A DNA stretch of 64,000 nucleotides, taken from the NCBI GenBank assembly GCA_026002815.1, contig BPGB01000002.1, forward strand, positions 62,001-126,000. Direction: 5' to 3'. Positions 53,022-60,949 of this stretch are shown here, in pieces. The notes under the pieces are model-generated. The model had not been told where the DNA came from. It did no database searches and saw nothing but the letters and a program-made list of their open reading frames with translations. Within the stretch, counting starts at the first letter, position 1; each line of letters starts with the position of its first letter. The position numbers were made by a program, and so were the translations under genes. The DNA comes from Candidatus Woesearchaeota archaeon (GTDB lineage: Archaea > Nanobdellota > Nanobdellia > Woesearchaeales > UBA9642).

Positions 53022-56000
53022 TTAAGAAGATGTATACCAAGGAATTGGATCGCTTACATTTGTGACAACCGTTGGAATATTATCACTCGATGGATAATGT
53101 GCAAAATAAAAAAGTTTACTTATAGTTCTATCCGCAAAATATTCTAATCGAGATGTACCATTCCCTCTATGTTCTAATGTAACTAATGCAAGTCTTCCTC
53201 TTGCTAAACTACTCACATCGACGTAATGTAAAATCATTTTATATCCACCAGCATAATCACCATTTACACGCTCATTTCCATTTAAAATAGACATACTTGG
53301 AGTTGGATTCGAATCATCAAATACATGTAAAGTAATTCTTGAATATATATTATCATTCGTATTTGCCGGACGAGTTCTCCAAGCAACAAGTAGATAATTA
53401 TTAGAAGTATAAGTACCAAAATCTGGAATAATTGTCAAAAATCGATAAATTTTAGAAAATGATCCCGAATTAATTGAATAATCAAAAGTGTATAGTGTCG
53501 AAAAGGGAGTCCAATCTATCTGTGATTTTCTTAAATCGTCTAATTCAAACCCGAATGGGATTCTATTATCTCGTTCAATTTCAATTGCGCCTAAATTAAT
53601 ACTTCCACTTAAAAGCCTTACAGATGGCTCAACTTCTACATAAAGACGAGCATATACAAACCCGGATGTTCCAATCCCAGGTATAGTAAATGGAAATTCA
53701 TAAAAATTAATCCCATTAAAAATTGAATTATTATTTTGATCCCATCCGGGAAATGACATAATTTTTGTTTTATATATTTCAGTATCATCTGCTTGTCGAT
53801 AAGATAAATAAAGAGTGAATGGTATATGATAATCTTGATTAACAAAAATTCGACATTTATAAATCCCTGGAGTTAAAGCTATGGGTTTTGAATAAATTTC
53901 TTTATTATCTGTATCAAACGCCCCCATAGTTACTTGGACTTTATATTGGCCTTTTATGCTATATGTTCTTGACGAGGTTACTGATGTATAAATATCACCT
54001 TCCCAACCCCCAGTAATCATATCTCCTGATAATGAACCATAATCCATCCAACGTGAAGGTTTTAAATTAATATGACCACCCGAGTGTGGTGCAAATAAAC
54101 AAGAATCATAATTTTCAAAATCACCGGAAATAATAGAATCTAAAATTGTTTTATCTACATTTGTTAATAAACTATTTTCTTGAGGTTCAACTACTTTTCC
54201 TAAAAGATTTTTACCATCATTTGCTGTCACAAAAACAGAATTCGAATTATTTACAATTAACTCTAAATCATCTGCAGTAACTTCATTTGGAAATTTAAAA
54301 CATAAATTATAATTAAATGAATCAAATTTAGAATCATATCTTTGATAATTTTGTAAATAAGCATTAATCCTTTCATATGGAACTTTCATAATAAATGATG
54401 GAAAGTTTGAATCAAACCCACTATAATTTGAAACAATATATAAGTTACCATTTATATTTAAAAATTTAATTAATTTTTGTAATGAATTTTCTTCACGTCG
54501 TAAAATGGCCGTATTTAATACAGTTGTATTGTTATATGGTTCATTTGGATCATATCTCGTCCATTTAAAATCTCTAGTAAAAACTCTTCCAATATCTTTT
54601 TTAGGGCTAATAACAATAATATCACGAGATGTCGAAGATGAAGAATTTAAAATCCCTATAAAAGAATTTGCATATGGAATTAAAGTTGATTTGGGGGATA
54701 ATGAATCATTTGTATATTTTACTCCAATATCACTTTGATTATTTAAATTAAAATCAATAATATCTCCGGCTGAGGAATACGCAGGGGATAAAAAGGATGC
54801 TCTTAAATTAATGTCCGAATTATATGATGACAATACAACTAAAGATGCATCTTGATATTCTAATCGAGTGGTATCAACATTCGTCGTTCCCAATGAATAA
54901 ATTGTGGAAATATTATTATCTAAATTAGAAATATCGATATCCGTAAATGTTTTGGAATCTAAATTTAAAATTTTAATGTTTTTTTGTGTGTGTGCAAACG
55001 CAATATTACCTGAAAACCAAATTGGGGACCATAAAGTACCTGTGTGAGTAAATATATCTAAATTGTGATTAACCCTATTATAAACAACAATTTTAAATTC
55101 AGTATCATTATTATCTGGAAATATAGCGATAATATTATTTGATGATGAAAAAATATAACATGACGATATTAAAGATGAAAATGTTGTGTTAATTCCGTTT
55201 ACTGTGGTTATATAAGTAGAATATTTATCATATGTCATTAATGTATCTAACGATCCATTAATCGGAATTTGGGATATAAATACTTTTAAAGTTATGGTGT
55301 TAATAATAAGAGCATAAACATAATTATCATCGGCATCTAAAGCCACAATTCGACTTGTTGATAAAGGTTCCATTAAATCTGAATATTTAATAGTATAAGC
55401 ATTTGCTGAAAGTGATTGTCTCCCTAATTTAAAAGAACTTTCATGTGAACTTTTTGGAAAACGAGGATATGGATAATCGTGAGATTTATCATTAGCTAAT
55501 AAAAGAATATCTGCTGTCCCGCCAGGCGAACCACCTGTTATTGCATATCCTAAAAAGATAGATCCTGGATAATTAAATGAAGTTGCAGTCCCAGGTTCTT
55601 TTTCACTTAAATATAACGGTGTTCCGGGTGAAAAAATAAAACTTTGACTATCAATTTTAACAGTAACTTTTCCTAGTCTTTTAATAAATCCATTTATCGA
55701 AGATTGAATTACCACACCTAAAACTGAAGGGTTTTGATCAATCGATGATGCAATAAGAGTATTTCCTGTGGTAAAAGTTACGATTGTTCCAACGTCAAAT
55801 CCAGATGTATCAGCTTGCGAAATATTATCAGACTCTACACTACTCGTAGACGATCCTTTAATTCGTAATAAAATATCGACTTTTCCAGAATTCGATTGAG
55901 TTAATGCAATACCAATTGGAATATCATCTAAATCGCCAATATTTGTAACTTTACCGTTTTCTGTGGATGAAATATAAAGCAAATCTCCGGCATTAATTGT

Positions 56001-56822
56001 TATGCCAGATTCTACATTTACAGTCATTCGCCCAGAATATATAACAGTCCCTACGCTTCCAGAAGTTTCTACAACACCGATTATATTATCAATATCTGAA
56101 GGTCCGGTAATTGGAGTTGCTTGTGTACCTGCGGAATCTGCAAATTTAAACAAATCCCCAGGATTACAAGCACTCGTATTCATTGTATATTTTAATTGAG
56201 TAATTTTTTCCCATCCGCTTGAATTTCCAAAATATATACCACCATCATTCTCTGAAAAAATGATCATTCCTGTATGAATATTTGCATTAAATGTAGGTAA
56301 ATTTGGATAAATTCCAGCGAAGAAATCAACATATTGTCTTGAACCATTTGTCAAATCATTTAAATCAGAATTCTCAACTGTATCAATAACATAAACACCA
56401 GAAGATTGAATAATATTTAAAACGCCAATAAAAAGAAGTTTATTTGCGGTAACTAATCCGTGTTCATTTGGTTTTAAAATAACAAAACCGGCTTGGGGAG
56501 CCGGTCTGGAACGAGAATAATTATATTTTAAACAAACATAATATTTACCTGTAGCCGTAGTCGTTCCATTTGAAAAAAATGAATTCGTACTTGTAATGTC
56601 AATTACGGTATCATTGGTCACTTTAATCAATACATTATCAATAATACATGAACCGGCTGATACTTTAAATGTCGTATTAGATAATTTCGTTAATTGAAAA
56701 TCATTATAATTTAAAATTACATTTTTACCACGAGTTAGAATTTGAGAAAATTTATTGACATTAGCAGAATTTCGGTCTGAAAAAGGATCAATTGTTCGCT
56801 CTTGTGTCGGATAAATTGGCAT
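53022..56822 (-). CDS. Large tail protein with shared N-terminal domain (1266 aa)
   Basis: Residues 1-190 form the same N-terminal domain as the giant protein's (TIDPFSDRN...KYYVCLKYNYSRSRPAPQAGFVILKP...GWEKI). Three or so beta domains of the FKFADSAGT...GVVETSGSVGTVIYSGRMTVNVESG type follow. The middle (450-840) is strand-rich and beta-propeller-like in appearance. The last about 250 residues look like a jelly-roll surface domain. It is probably a structural adhesin or tail-side fibre. The strong TAAGAGGAGTAAACAT leader and motif copy 7 lie just upstream, so it is first in its block. Confidence 0.68.
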   Translation of the reverse strand: MPIYPTQERTIDPFSDRNSANVNKFSQILTRGKNVILNYNDFQLTKLSNTTFKVSAGSCIIDNVLIKVTNDTVIDITSTNSFFSNGTTTATGKYYVCLKYNYSRSRPAPQAGFVILKPNEHGLVTANKLLFIGVLNIIQSSGVYVIDTVENSDLNDLTNGSRQYVDFFAGIYPNLPTFNANIHTGMIIFSENDGGIYFGNSSGWEKITQLKYTMNTSACNPGDLFKFADSAGTQATPITGPSDIDNIIGVVETSGSVGTVIYSGRMTVNVESGITINAGDLLYISSTENGKVTNIGDLDDIPIGIALTQSNSGKVDILLRIKGSSTSSVESDNISQADTSGFDVGTIVTFTTGNTLIASSIDQNPSVLGVVIQSSINGFIKRLGKVTVKIDSQSFIFSPGTPLYLSEKEPGTATSFNYPGSIFLGYAITGGSPGGTADILLLANDKSHDYPYPRFPKSSHESSFKLGRQSLSANAYTIKYSDLMEPLSTSRIVALDADDNYVYALIINTITLKVFISQIPINGSLDTLMTYDKYSTYITTVNGINTTFSSLISSCYIFSSSNNIIAIFPDNNDTEFKIVVYNRVNHNLDIFTHTGTLWSPIWFSGNIAFAHTQKNIKILNLDSKTFTDIDISNLDNNISTIYSLGTTNVDTTRLEYQDASLVVLSSYNSDINLRASFLSPAYSSAGDIIDFNLNNQSDIGVKYTNDSLSPKSTLIPYANSFIGILNSSSSTSRDIIVISPKKDIGRVFTRDFKWTRYDPNEPYNNTTVLNTAILRREENSLQKLIKFLNINGNLYIVSNYSGFDSNFPSFIMKVPYERINAYLQNYQRYDSKFDSFNYNLCFKFPNEVTADDLELIVNNSNSVFVTANDGKNLLGKVVEPQENSLLTNVDKTILDSIISGDFENYDSCLFAPHSGGHINLKPSRWMDYGSLSGDMITGGWEGDIYTSVTSSRTYSIKGQYKVQVTMGAFDTDNKEIYSKPIALTPGIYKCRIFVNQDYHIPFTLYLSYRQADDTEIYKTKIMSFPGWDQNNNSIFNGINFYEFPFTIPGIGTSGFVYARLYVEVEPSVRLLSGSINLGAIEIERDNRIPFGFELDDLRKSQIDWTPFSTLYTFDYSINSGSFSKIYRFLTIIPDFGTYTSNNYLLVAWRTRPANTNDNIYSRITLHVFDDSNPTPSMSILNGNERVNGDYAGGYKMILHYVDVSSLARGRLALVTLEHRGNGTSRLEYFADRTISKLFYFAHYPSSDNIPTVVTNVSDPIPWYTSS

Positions 56823-56871
56823 ATGTTTACTCCTCTTACTTCATTTTTAAGAATATTTATTTAACAAATTT

Positions 56872-56894
56872 TCCCTCAAGCTTTTTGTTCTCAC
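56872..56894 (-). promoter_or_regulatory. Leftward leader motif, copy 7
   Basis: The minus strand reads GTGAGAACAAAAAGCTTGAGGG, 50 nt upstream of the 1266-aa tail gene. Confidence 0.55.
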
Positions 56895-56912
56895 AATAAA
56901 AATCCCTATCAC

Positions 56913-56931
56913 AATATATATAACTTAATGA
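56913..56931 (+). promoter_or_regulatory. Candidate rightward promoter, TATATATATAA type, copy 3
   Basis: AATATATATAACTTAATGA lies in the divergent gap, 37 nt before the small gene at 56968. It shares the TATATATAAC...A.TGA core with copies 2 and 4. Confidence 0.5.
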
Positions 56932-56967
56932 ATAATAAGTTCAATTTCTTTTTTAGGAGAAAAAATT

Positions 56968-57087
56968 ATGAAAACTCGTGTTCAGCCCATCAGAAAGACT
57001 TGCACTATGATTATAAAAAATAAAAAGAAAGAAAAGGAGAAAAAGAAATGTAGGAAAAAGATAAAAAAAGAAGACTACGATGATTAA
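56968..57087 (+). CDS. Small Lys-rich protein (39 aa)
   Basis: Not in the ORF track. ATG follows TTAGGAGAAAAAATT. The product begins MKTRVQPIRKTCTM and continues as an almost pure Lys/Glu run ending KKEDYDD. More than a third of the residues are Lys. A promoter-like element lies upstream, and a terminator hairpin starts within the last codons, so the transcript is short. A very basic tiny protein suggests nucleic-acid or RNA-polymerase binding, but nothing shows it. Confidence 0.62.
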   Translation: MKTRVQPIRKTCTMIIKNKKKEKEKKKCRKKIKKEDYDD

Positions 57088-57108
57088 GAAGTCATCGTAG
57101 TCTTCTTT
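57067..57108. terminator. Bidirectional terminator between convergent genes
   Basis: A 17-bp stem (AAAGAAGACTACGATGA at 57067-57083, complement at 57092-57108) lies between the rightward 39-aa gene and the leftward nuclease-like gene. It is followed by TATATTTTTG rightward and T-rich sequence leftward. It overlaps the end of the 39-aa coding sequence. Confidence 0.8.
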
Positions 57109-57124
57109 ATATTTTTGTTTAATT

Positions 57125-57640
57125 TTACTTTTTATCAAGCCAAGAAAGAAATTGGTCATACGTCTCAAAAGAAAGGTATGTCCAACCGCACGCAAGAAAA
57201 TTATGTTCTTTGAGATGTTCTCTTGGGTCACGTTTATGATTAGAATGATAAAGGAGATCAATAGCAATTTTACGTTTTGGAATTGAAAAATCAACAATGA
57301 AAAAGAAATCATAATCTTGATTTAAATATTTGTCATGAGCATATCCTATGACAACTTCTGAATTAAATTTATTTTCAATTGCAGATTTGATATCTTGAAT
57401 TGATGTTAAATTCATTTTTGGGGTTATGGTTTTAATTTCTTCTTTTGGTTCTTCTATTTTATTTTCGCTACCATCTTCATCTTTATTTACTTTTTTAATT
57501 ACACGTATAGGAGAATTTGGAAAGACTTCTCTGTATTCAGCTATAGTAGTATCATGTTCTTTGAGAAGATGGTTTTGAGTAATCTGTTTGAAATATTTAC
57601 CGCAAAGTTCACATTTAACTTTTTCTAATTCAAAATTCAT
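57125..57640 (-). CDS. Zinc-finger plus PD-(D/E)XK-like nuclease (171 aa)
   Basis: The N-terminal about 55 residues are a C2H2-type module (CELCGKYFKQITQNHLLKEH: Cys10, Cys13, His24, His29) followed by EYREVFPNSPI. This resembles the module at the start of the homing endonuclease at 60950. After an acidic linker, residues 85-171 contain YDFFFIVDFSIPKRKIAIDLLYHS, reminiscent of a PD-(D/E)XK or Vsr-like core. It is probably a small DNA-binding endonuclease, perhaps a homing or degradation enzyme. The nuclease part is a pattern match only. Confidence 0.6.
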   Translation of the reverse strand: MNFELEKVKCELCGKYFKQITQNHLLKEHDTTIAEYREVFPNSPIRVIKKVNKDEDGSENKIEEPKEEIKTITPKMNLTSIQDIKSAIENKFNSEVVIGYAHDKYLNQDYDFFFIVDFSIPKRKIAIDLLYHSNHKRDPREHLKEHNFLACGWTYLSFETYDQFLSWLDKK

Positions 57641-57722
57641 TTGGTTTCTCCTTCTTTTATAGAGATATTAAAGGACATTTATTTGTTAAATAAAAAGTGA
57701 AAATAGAAGGAGGTGAACGACA

Positions 57723-58118
57723 ATGATCGATAAAATTAGTCCAACAATTATTCGAAAAGCGATAGAAGAAGCTAAGAAAAGTTCTCATAAAAGCCATCGC
57801 CTCGGTGCTGTAATTTTTAGTAATGGAACAAAAATTATTTCTTGGGGTCATAATCACTCTCAACGGGCTGCCAGAAGAGTGAATAGTAAATATTTAAAAT
57901 GGCCTAAGACAATCCATGCGGAAGTCGATGCAATATTAAAAAGTCGTACCGATTTAAAAAGAAAAAAGATTTTGGTGGTACGGATCAATAATCATGATCA
58001 ATTTCTTTTAGCAAAACCATGTGAATGGTGTCAACTATATTTAAAATACGTTGGTATTCGGCATGTTTATTATTCAATAAATAAGTATCCTTATATTGAG
58101 TATATGCGCCTCATTTGA
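57723..58118 (+). CDS. dCMP/cytidine deaminase-like protein (131 aa)
   Basis: It carries the zinc-dependent deaminase signature: TIHAEVDAIL (His65, Glu67) and KPCEWCQLYLKYVGI (Cys100, Cys103). Phage dCMP deaminases make dUMP for thymidylate synthesis. This one is short and lacks the extended allosteric region, so CMP/dCMP, cytidine or another free base or nucleoside is possible. AAGGAGGTGAACGACA precedes the ATG, a perfect ribosome binding site. It is followed by a strong terminator. Confidence 0.8.
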   Translation: MIDKISPTIIRKAIEEAKKSSHKSHRLGAVIFSNGTKIISWGHNHSQRAARRVNSKYLKWPKTIHAEVDAILKSRTDLKRKKILVVRINNHDQFLLAKPCEWCQLYLKYVGIRHVYYSINKYPYIEYMRLI

Positions 58119-58127
58119 GAATGTCAA

Positions 58128-58162
58128 GGAAGAGACAATATCGATTGTCTCTTCTTTTTTTT
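58128..58162 (+). terminator. Rho-independent terminator after the deaminase gene
   Basis: GAAGAGACAAT/ATTGTCTCTTC with the loop ATCG is followed by eight T. Confidence 0.88.
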
Positions 58163-58176
58163 AAAGAAATATCATT

Positions 58177-58197
58177 CTATATATATAACTAAGTGAT
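58177..58197 (+). promoter_or_regulatory. Candidate rightward promoter, TATATATATAA type, copy 4
   Basis: CTATATATATAACTAAGTGAT, after ATT, lies directly behind the deaminase terminator and about 120 nt before the next ATG. The leader contains an unused perfect AAGGAGGTGAT. Nearly identical to copy 2. Confidence 0.5.
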
Positions 58198-58315
58198 AGG
58201 CAGAGTTAGTTTATTTTTTTACCTAAAAAAGGAGGTGATAATAACCATAAAAAATATTTTTTAATAAAAGAATATTAGTCTCTAAAACCCTAAAAGGAAT
58301 AAAGGAGAGGAAAAA

Positions 58316-58753
58316 ATGGCGGATACAATTCTTACATTGAATAATGTGATTCGGTATTATCCTCCTTTGGAAGAACTTTTTAACCCGGTAGCTGGTATTT
58401 ACATTGTAAAAAACGACGACCAATTGGAAGTTTGGTTTTCCAATGACGAATATAACAATTGTATTTTAATTAATAAGGATAACTCAGATAAATTATTGAA
58501 ATATTTAGAAGAGATTCTAAATATTTCGGCATTCGACCTTAATAATCACTACGAACCAAAATACAAATCTATTATTTTACATGAATATGATACGATGGTA
58601 ATGAATGTTCGATTTTATCGAGTGGATAATGATTTAACATTTACGATCCTGCTTAATGAACAGGGTCGAACAGAACATGAGGTGCATAGGGAATTTTTTA
58701 AAGATCTATATGATCTAATCAAAATTGTAGTTAAAGGAGAAAAAAATGATTGA
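58316..58753 (+). CDS. Unknown 145-aa protein, first of a rightward operon
   Basis: GGAGAGGAAAAA precedes ATG. The protein begins MADTILTLNNVIRYYPPLEEL and has an alternating strand/helix plan; it is acidic and rich in Asn and Tyr. No family recognised. It overlaps the next gene by ATGA, so they are coupled. Its operon (58316-60891) carries small zinc-finger, membrane and linker proteins with no recognised enzyme. Confidence 0.65.
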   Translation: MADTILTLNNVIRYYPPLEELFNPVAGIYIVKNDDQLEVWFSNDEYNNCILINKDNSDKLLKYLEEILNISAFDLNNHYEPKYKSIILHEYDTMVMNVRFYRVDNDLTFTILLNEQGRTEHEVHREFFKDLYDLIKIVVKGEKND

Positions 58754-58964
58754 AATTAGGTGCGATAAGTGTAATAGAGTGATCACAACATTGAGTGATC
58801 AAGAAATCGATTTAATTATAAATCGATGGGAATCTAATTTAAAGATAACAGGTAAAAGAAAACCTGATTATACAAAAATGTTAGAATATTTTATAAATGA
58901 TCTGATAGAAATACATAAAGATAAAAACTGTAAAGTTCATTATTTAAATGTTTCACGGAGGTGA
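58746..58964 (+). CDS. Small zinc-finger-like protein (72 aa)
   Basis: It begins MIEIRCDKCNRVITTLSDQEI, with CDKC near the N-terminus and Cys/His near the C-terminus (KNCKVHYLN), consistent with a zinc knuckle. The ATG overlaps the previous stop. Its last codons contain GGAGGTGA, the ribosome binding site of the next gene. Role unknown. Confidence 0.65.
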   Translation: MIEIRCDKCNRVITTLSDQEIDLIINRWESNLKITGKRKPDYTKMLEYFINDLIEIHKDKNCKVHYLNVSRR

Positions 58965-58969
58965 AAGTC

Positions 58970-59518
58970 ATGGAAGTAGTAATAAAAAACGTGAAACCTC
59001 GACCACACAAAAATATTCAAGAATATTATAAGATTATTAGATCAAAAGATATGATTAAAGAAAGGAAAGAATATACAAATAGAAAATATAATAAATGGAA
59101 GAGTTCGTTAACTGATAAAAAAGCAGGAACAAGTTTTCTTCTGTGGCTTATTGGGGGGACTGCTGCCACAGCAGGAATACCAATTTTAGGACTTGCATCT
59201 TTGGCAGGTATCGGGGCTACACTACTAGCTTATAAAGGAGATGAGAAAGAAAAATATAAAGAATTTATGTTTGAATCATTGGAAAAAATATTGCCAGAAC
59301 AAGCTATAGAAGTTTATTATCCGACTCAAAATTTGCCTGATGGTAGTAAGATAATTTTCAAACCGGATAATGTAAATGTTCCATGTCCATATTGTGGTGG
59401 GATACACATCATTCCAACCACAGTAGGACAATTTAAGTTTAATTGTTCCGATGATAAAGTTCTTATCATCGAAACATGGCCTGAAGAAGAATGCCAATAT
59501 GTAGGTTTTTGGAGGTGA
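58970..59518 (+). CDS. Membrane-hairpin protein with zinc-ribbon-like C-terminus (182 aa)
   Basis: The track start is GTG at 58961. ATG at 58970 is preferred because GGAGG stands nine bases before it. A basic helical N-terminus (1-50) leads to a hydrophobic, Gly/Ala-rich hairpin (SFLLWLIGGTAATAGIPILGLASLAGIGATLLAY, about 55-90). The rest has CPYCGG and a distant Cys, a half-ribbon. It may anchor a complex to the host membrane. Unknown family. Confidence 0.62.
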   Translation: MEVVIKNVKPRPHKNIQEYYKIIRSKDMIKERKEYTNRKYNKWKSSLTDKKAGTSFLLWLIGGTAATAGIPILGLASLAGIGATLLAYKGDEKEKYKEFMFESLEKILPEQAIEVYYPTQNLPDGSKIIFKPDNVNVPCPYCGGIHIIPTTVGQFKFNCSDDKVLIIETWPEEECQYVGFWR

Positions 59519-59522
59519 TAAA

Positions 59523-59945
59523 ATGTCAAATAAACCAGTCATTATTCCAAACCAGATGGTGATACCAAATTTACCATCTGCTCCTTCTTCTACCCCAGGT
59601 ATCCCTCAATTACCACAAAAACCATTAACCCCACAACAACAAATGGGGTTAGCAATTTTATCAGGACTTGATCCAAACCAAATTTCGAAGATCACAATCA
59701 CAAACGGAAAACAAAGATATAGTACAGATAATTGGGGGGATGTAAAACCTTCGACTTATACATATGATGATCCTGATAGTCATTATGAAATCAGGATTGA
59801 CAAGGATTATATTTATGTACCGTTAATCGATGGATCAATGATTTCAATTCCAAATCGACCTGGAAGGTACATTGTTGGACAAACTGTGATCGTGGTAGAA
59901 AAAAATAATTCGGAAACATTCATCCGAACTTATTATGCAGACTAA
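59523..59945 (+). CDS. Unknown 140-aa protein with Pro/Gln-rich N-terminus
   Basis: Residues 1-45 are a low-complexity Pro/Gln/Ser linker (IPNLPSAPSSTPGIPQLPQK). The rest is a small beta-rich domain (STYTYDDPDSHYEIRIDKDYIYVPLIDG...RPGRYIVGQTVIVVEKNN). GGAGGTGATAAA precedes the ATG, four bases after the previous stop. No family. Confidence 0.65.
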   Translation: MSNKPVIIPNQMVIPNLPSAPSSTPGIPQLPQKPLTPQQQMGLAILSGLDPNQISKITITNGKQRYSTDNWGDVKPSTYTYDDPDSHYEIRIDKDYIYVPLIDGSMISIPNRPGRYIVGQTVIVVEKNNSETFIRTYYAD

Positions 59946-59959
59946 CTAAGGAGAAAGAA

Positions 59960-60379
59960 ATGATTACTTTGATAGGAGAAAGAGTCGAAGTAAAAGGGAA
60001 CATTAATCCTGAAGTAAAATTTCCGGAACCACAACCTTCTCCTCAATTTCAAGGAACATTCGGTAAACTAAATACATCGCCAAATAAACCGAACCTTTCT
60101 TCTTTAAAGAAGAAAGATTTTGATCCATTTTTCGATAAACATGTAAAGAAAGTAACTTTAATTGATGATGAACAAGATATTGATAGTGAACTTGATCCTG
60201 TTACTAGAAATATTATTAAAAGATTTCTAGAAAGAATGTTAGACTTTAAATATAAAAATTTAAAATTAGATGATATTTTGACAGAAGGGGAAATTGTAGA
60301 TATGGTAGAAGAAATTGGGCAGGTTATTGGTGAAATGTATGGAATTGCAGAAATTGCCTTAGAAATGAATAACAAATAA
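59960..60379 (+). CDS. Unknown 139-aa protein
   Basis: The first 55 residues are Pro-rich and flexible. The C-terminal half is helical and acidic (VTRNIIKRFLERMLDFKYKNL...EIVDMVEEIGQVIGEMYGI). The layout parallels the preceding gene. AAGGAGAAAGAA precedes the ATG. No family assigned. Confidence 0.62.
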   Translation: MITLIGERVEVKGNINPEVKFPEPQPSPQFQGTFGKLNTSPNKPNLSSLKKKDFDPFFDKHVKKVTLIDDEQDIDSELDPVTRNIIKRFLERMLDFKYKNLKLDDILTEGEIVDMVEEIGQVIGEMYGIAEIALEMNNK

Positions 60380-60404
60380 AAAAGAAAAAAGGAGACTAAA
60401 AGAT

Positions 60405-60596
60405 ATGCCCACCCCACAGGACCGGAAAGTTCACAAATTCATTTTATATTTAATAGAAAATGAAGCAATTCCCGGTCCTGTAGGTTATGATTTAATTGAT
60501 TTTATTAATAGAACAGCGGTCGAAAGATGCAAACAATGTCAATATTACAAAGAATATAAAGAGAAACAAACTAAAGAAGATAAAGATAAAAAATAA
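60405..60596 (+). CDS. Unknown 63-aa protein with a Cys pair and basic tail
   Basis: A helical protein (VHKFILYLIENEAIPGPVGYDLIDFINRTAVERCKQCQYYKEY) with CKQC and a Lys/Glu tail. AAAGGAGACTAAAAGAT precedes the ATG. The end of the operon coincides with a long hairpin. No family. Confidence 0.62.
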   Translation: MPTPQDRKVHKFILYLIENEAIPGPVGYDLIDFINRTAVERCKQCQYYKEYKEKQTKEDKDKK

Positions 60597-60615
60597 AAAA
60601 ACCCGCCTATATTAT

Positions 60616-60676
60616 CCCGGACAGGAAAATATCATAATAATAATTCATATTATCATACGATATTTTCCTGTCCGGG
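60616..60676. repeat. Long perfect inverted repeat (18-bp arms)
   Basis: CCCGGACAGGAAAATATC (60616-60633) pairs perfectly with GATATTTTCCTGTCCGGG (60659-60676). The AT-rich centre has extra pairing (ATAATA/TATTAT). No clear U-tract follows, and the arms are GC-rich at the outer ends. It may act as an RNA stabiliser, a processing site or a cruciform. Confidence 0.75.
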
Positions 60677-60714
60677 AAATTTCTTTTCCCCCCTAACACC
60701 TAGTGAGGATGAAA

Positions 60715-60891
60715 ATGGAAGTGTTTATTTGGGTATCGATTCTATTCGCTACATTTTTCGCGTTTGCAAACATTATTAAAATGTTCCAAACAGATTGGCT
60801 AGAAAACATGATGGTTAGGATTGTCAGATTCACGTTTATTGTTATTACGATTCTATATATCGTATGGGGAGTAATACTACTAACAACGTAA
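60715..60891 (+). CDS. Small two-TM protein (58 aa)
   Basis: The track begins at GTG 60703. ATG at 60715 is preferred because TGAGG lies six bases before it. The protein MEVFIWVSILFATFFAFANII (span 1) and VRFTFIVITILYIVWGVILL (span 2) is almost wholly membrane-embedded, with a short loop between. It could be a holin, a pinholin or an anti-superinfection membrane protein. The position in the rightward, non-lysis operon favours host-membrane modification. Confidence 0.65.
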   Translation: MEVFIWVSILFATFFAFANIIKMFQTDWLENMMVRIVRFTFIVITILYIVWGVILLTT

Positions 60892-60900
60892 GATTTAAAT

Positions 60901-60922
60901 GCCCCCATTGGGGGCTTTTTTT
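60901..60922 (+). terminator. Rho-independent terminator of the rightward operon
   Basis: GCCCCCATTGGGGGC is followed by seven T. It contains the ATG that the track used as the start of the next ORF. Confidence 0.88.
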
Positions 60923-60949
60923 CCTATAATTTTTTTGGAGAATTTTATT

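Noticed and set aside
56953-57312. 119-aa minus-strand ORF (MISFSLLIFQFQ...)
   Set aside because: Shadow frame of the zinc-finger/nuclease gene and of the Lys-rich rightward gene; the Phe/Leu-rich product is typical of reverse reading of AAA-rich DNA.
57723-58118. Full-length allosteric dCMP deaminase or ComE-type protein
   Set aside because: The protein is too short and lacks the additional zinc ligands and the nucleotide-binding extension; only the general deaminase signature can be supported.
60899-60949. Longer start (MPPLGAFFPIIF...) of the homing endonuclease
   Set aside because: The ATG is part of the GCCCCCATTGGGGGC terminator stem; the ATG at 60950 has a proper ribosome binding site and starts with the zinc module.
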